The position numbers were made by a program, and so were the translations under genes. From contig NZ_CP136628.1 in assembly GCF_032918005.1 (NCBI RefSeq), positions 2,341,501 to 2,405,500 on the forward strand: a stretch of 64,000 nt of DNA, read 5' to 3'. The notes beneath the pieces were generated by a model that ran no database searches, was not told the DNA's origin, and saw only the letters and a program-made list of their open reading frames with translations. Within the stretch, counting starts at the first letter, position 1; each line of letters starts with the position of its first letter. Positions 63,138 to 64,000 of the stretch are shown in pieces. The stretch is from Bradyrhizobium sp. NDS-1 (GTDB lineage Bacteria; Pseudomonadota; Alphaproteobacteria; Rhizobiales; Xanthobacteraceae).

Positions 63138-64000
63138 GGCCTGATGAGTTGGTGGCGTATTATCGGATTTGAGAAACTGGCGTGTTCGCAATCTCACGTG
63201 CCCGGTTCGAGCAAGCAGACAGCCTGCGTCCTGGAGCGTTGGCGAAGCCAAGGTGAACCTGAGAGCCCTGGCAGGACAGCGTCGATCGGGCGTCCTGGTC
63301 CGTCGGCGCGCCATAACGTAGATTTCGCTTCTATGGCTTGTTACCGATCATGCGGTCGGAGCCGCAACTCGCGGTTGCTCTTTGCGGTGACTTCGAGCGC
63401 CTGGCGGTGGCTGCGTATTAGGCCAAGCTCACGAGACGTTCGCGGTGCGCCGTTATCGGCGAACGTTCGGTCATCGCGCTAAAAACGTTCGATCGAAGCC
63501 AATGGACGTCAAACTGAATAGCGGCCCGAGCCATGAACCGGTTGCGCGTGCGTGGACAAGTTTTCTGCGGTCGATCTATAGGTACTGCGCTGTACGAGCA
63601 ACGTGGCAAACTGTTGCTCGCGCGTGAATAAAGCGCGGTGAACGAAAGGCACAGGAATGTGTCTTTGTTCCAGCTGGGATAAACGGTTACCAGCATTCAC
63701 CACCCGGATGAGGCTAGCGCGAAAACTTCGAGTTTGCCGGCCCGACGCAGAAATTCGACTGTTGGAGCCTCTCCTTTCGCGGAAATCTGCTCAAAGAGTT
63801 GGCTAACGTTTTCGTGAAAGCCGAGAGAGCCGTCCATCAGTCGCAGTGCTGGCGATGCGAGCGAAGCTTCTTTGACGAACCGAAGGTGTCTTCGAGCGTC
63901 TGCGTTCTCGGCCTCTCGAAAGGCTACAAGAGGCTACGGGCGCCGCGGCACTCAAAGTTGCGGGACGCGCGGGAGGAACGAGAGTTGATGCCAAGCACGA
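63138..64000. other. final stretch without a certain gene
   Basis: No intact gene is recognised between the thiolase and the window end. The only possible coding trace is a minus-strand frame at 63706-63890, listed separately. No terminator was found after the thiolase. Confidence 0.35.
63700..63890 (-). pseudogene. possible C-terminal remnant of a TetR-type regulator
   Basis: A minus-strand frame ending in TGA gives ENADARRHLRFVKEASLASP, then ALRLMDGSLGFHENVSQLFE and QISAKGEAPTVEFLRRAGKL. The amphipathic helices and DGSLGFHENVSQLFEQI style recall the effector domain of TetR/AcrR proteins. A TAG closes the frame upstream near 63930 and no start codon is available, so a frameshift or truncation must be assumed. 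The family call is weak. Confidence 0.2.

Noticed and set aside
1..64000. tRNA, rRNA, nod-box and nif-type promoters
   Set aside because: None was recognised on either strand by eye; a tRNAscan or Infernal run would be needed to exclude small RNA genes.

Overview
The window looks like an accessory region of an alphaproteobacterium of the Bradyrhizobium/Rhizobiales type. Supporting signs are a Bradyrhizobium-style outer-membrane porin, pim-type pimeloyl-CoA dehydrogenase subunits close to those of Rhodopseudomonas and Bradyrhizobium, a TraI/TraR-like quorum-sensing pair, and many insertion sequences of families common in rhizobial islands. No rRNA, tRNA, nod, nif or CRISPR locus was found.

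Layout. (1) 1-2.6 kb: the tail of a DUF2274 protein, which normally ends a trb conjugation operon, followed by a convergent LysR regulator, a luxI gene with a near-canonical lux box, and luxR. This looks like the regulatory edge of a conjugative element. (2) 2.8-8.1 kb: a small ORF, a crotonase that lacks the hydratase glutamates, a divergent GntR/FCD regulator, a MatB-like malonyl-CoA synthetase and a malonamidase-like amidase. I read this as a malonate/malonamate-type pathway. Two almost identical 20-bp sites in its promoters probably bind the GntR protein. (3) 8.4-10.1 kb: an intact IS1380-family element. (4) 10.2-18 kb: alanine dehydrogenase, an MFS exporter, and an Lrp-type regulator divergent from an aldehyde dehydrogenase/omega-aminotransferase pair, suggesting omega-amino-acid or polyamine catabolism. 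(5) 18-22.3 kb: a possible group II intron remnant, an Asp/Glu-racemase-family protein, a hydrolase-like protein without its nucleophile, and a MarR regulator. (6) 22.7-31.2 kb: a porin and a polyamine/opine-type ABC importer with two paralogous binding proteins. (7) 31.9-35.4 kb: acyl-CoA ligase, crotonase and SDR, a partial beta-oxidation set. (8) 35.7-42.9 kb: an MlrC-family M81 metallopeptidase with a complete Dpp-type peptide importer. (9) 42.9-54.7 kb: a mobile-element graveyard. An intact RIT element (three overlapping tyrosine recombinase genes) sits inside a decayed IS66 transposase gene, followed by an alpha/beta hydrolase, a decayed IS91-type unit, a decayed IS630 and an IS66 scrap. 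(10) 54.9-63.1 kb: an acyl-CoA thioesterase, an IS256 scrap and a pim-like dicarboxylate beta-oxidation operon (pimC, pimD, pimF, thiolase). The last 0.9 kb holds only a possible regulator remnant.

Taken together, the cargo imports small nitrogenous or dicarboxylic compounds and peptides and feeds them through CoA activation and beta-oxidation to acetyl-CoA. It is flanked and broken up by mobile DNA. All functional calls rest on reading motifs by eye; no database search was possible.
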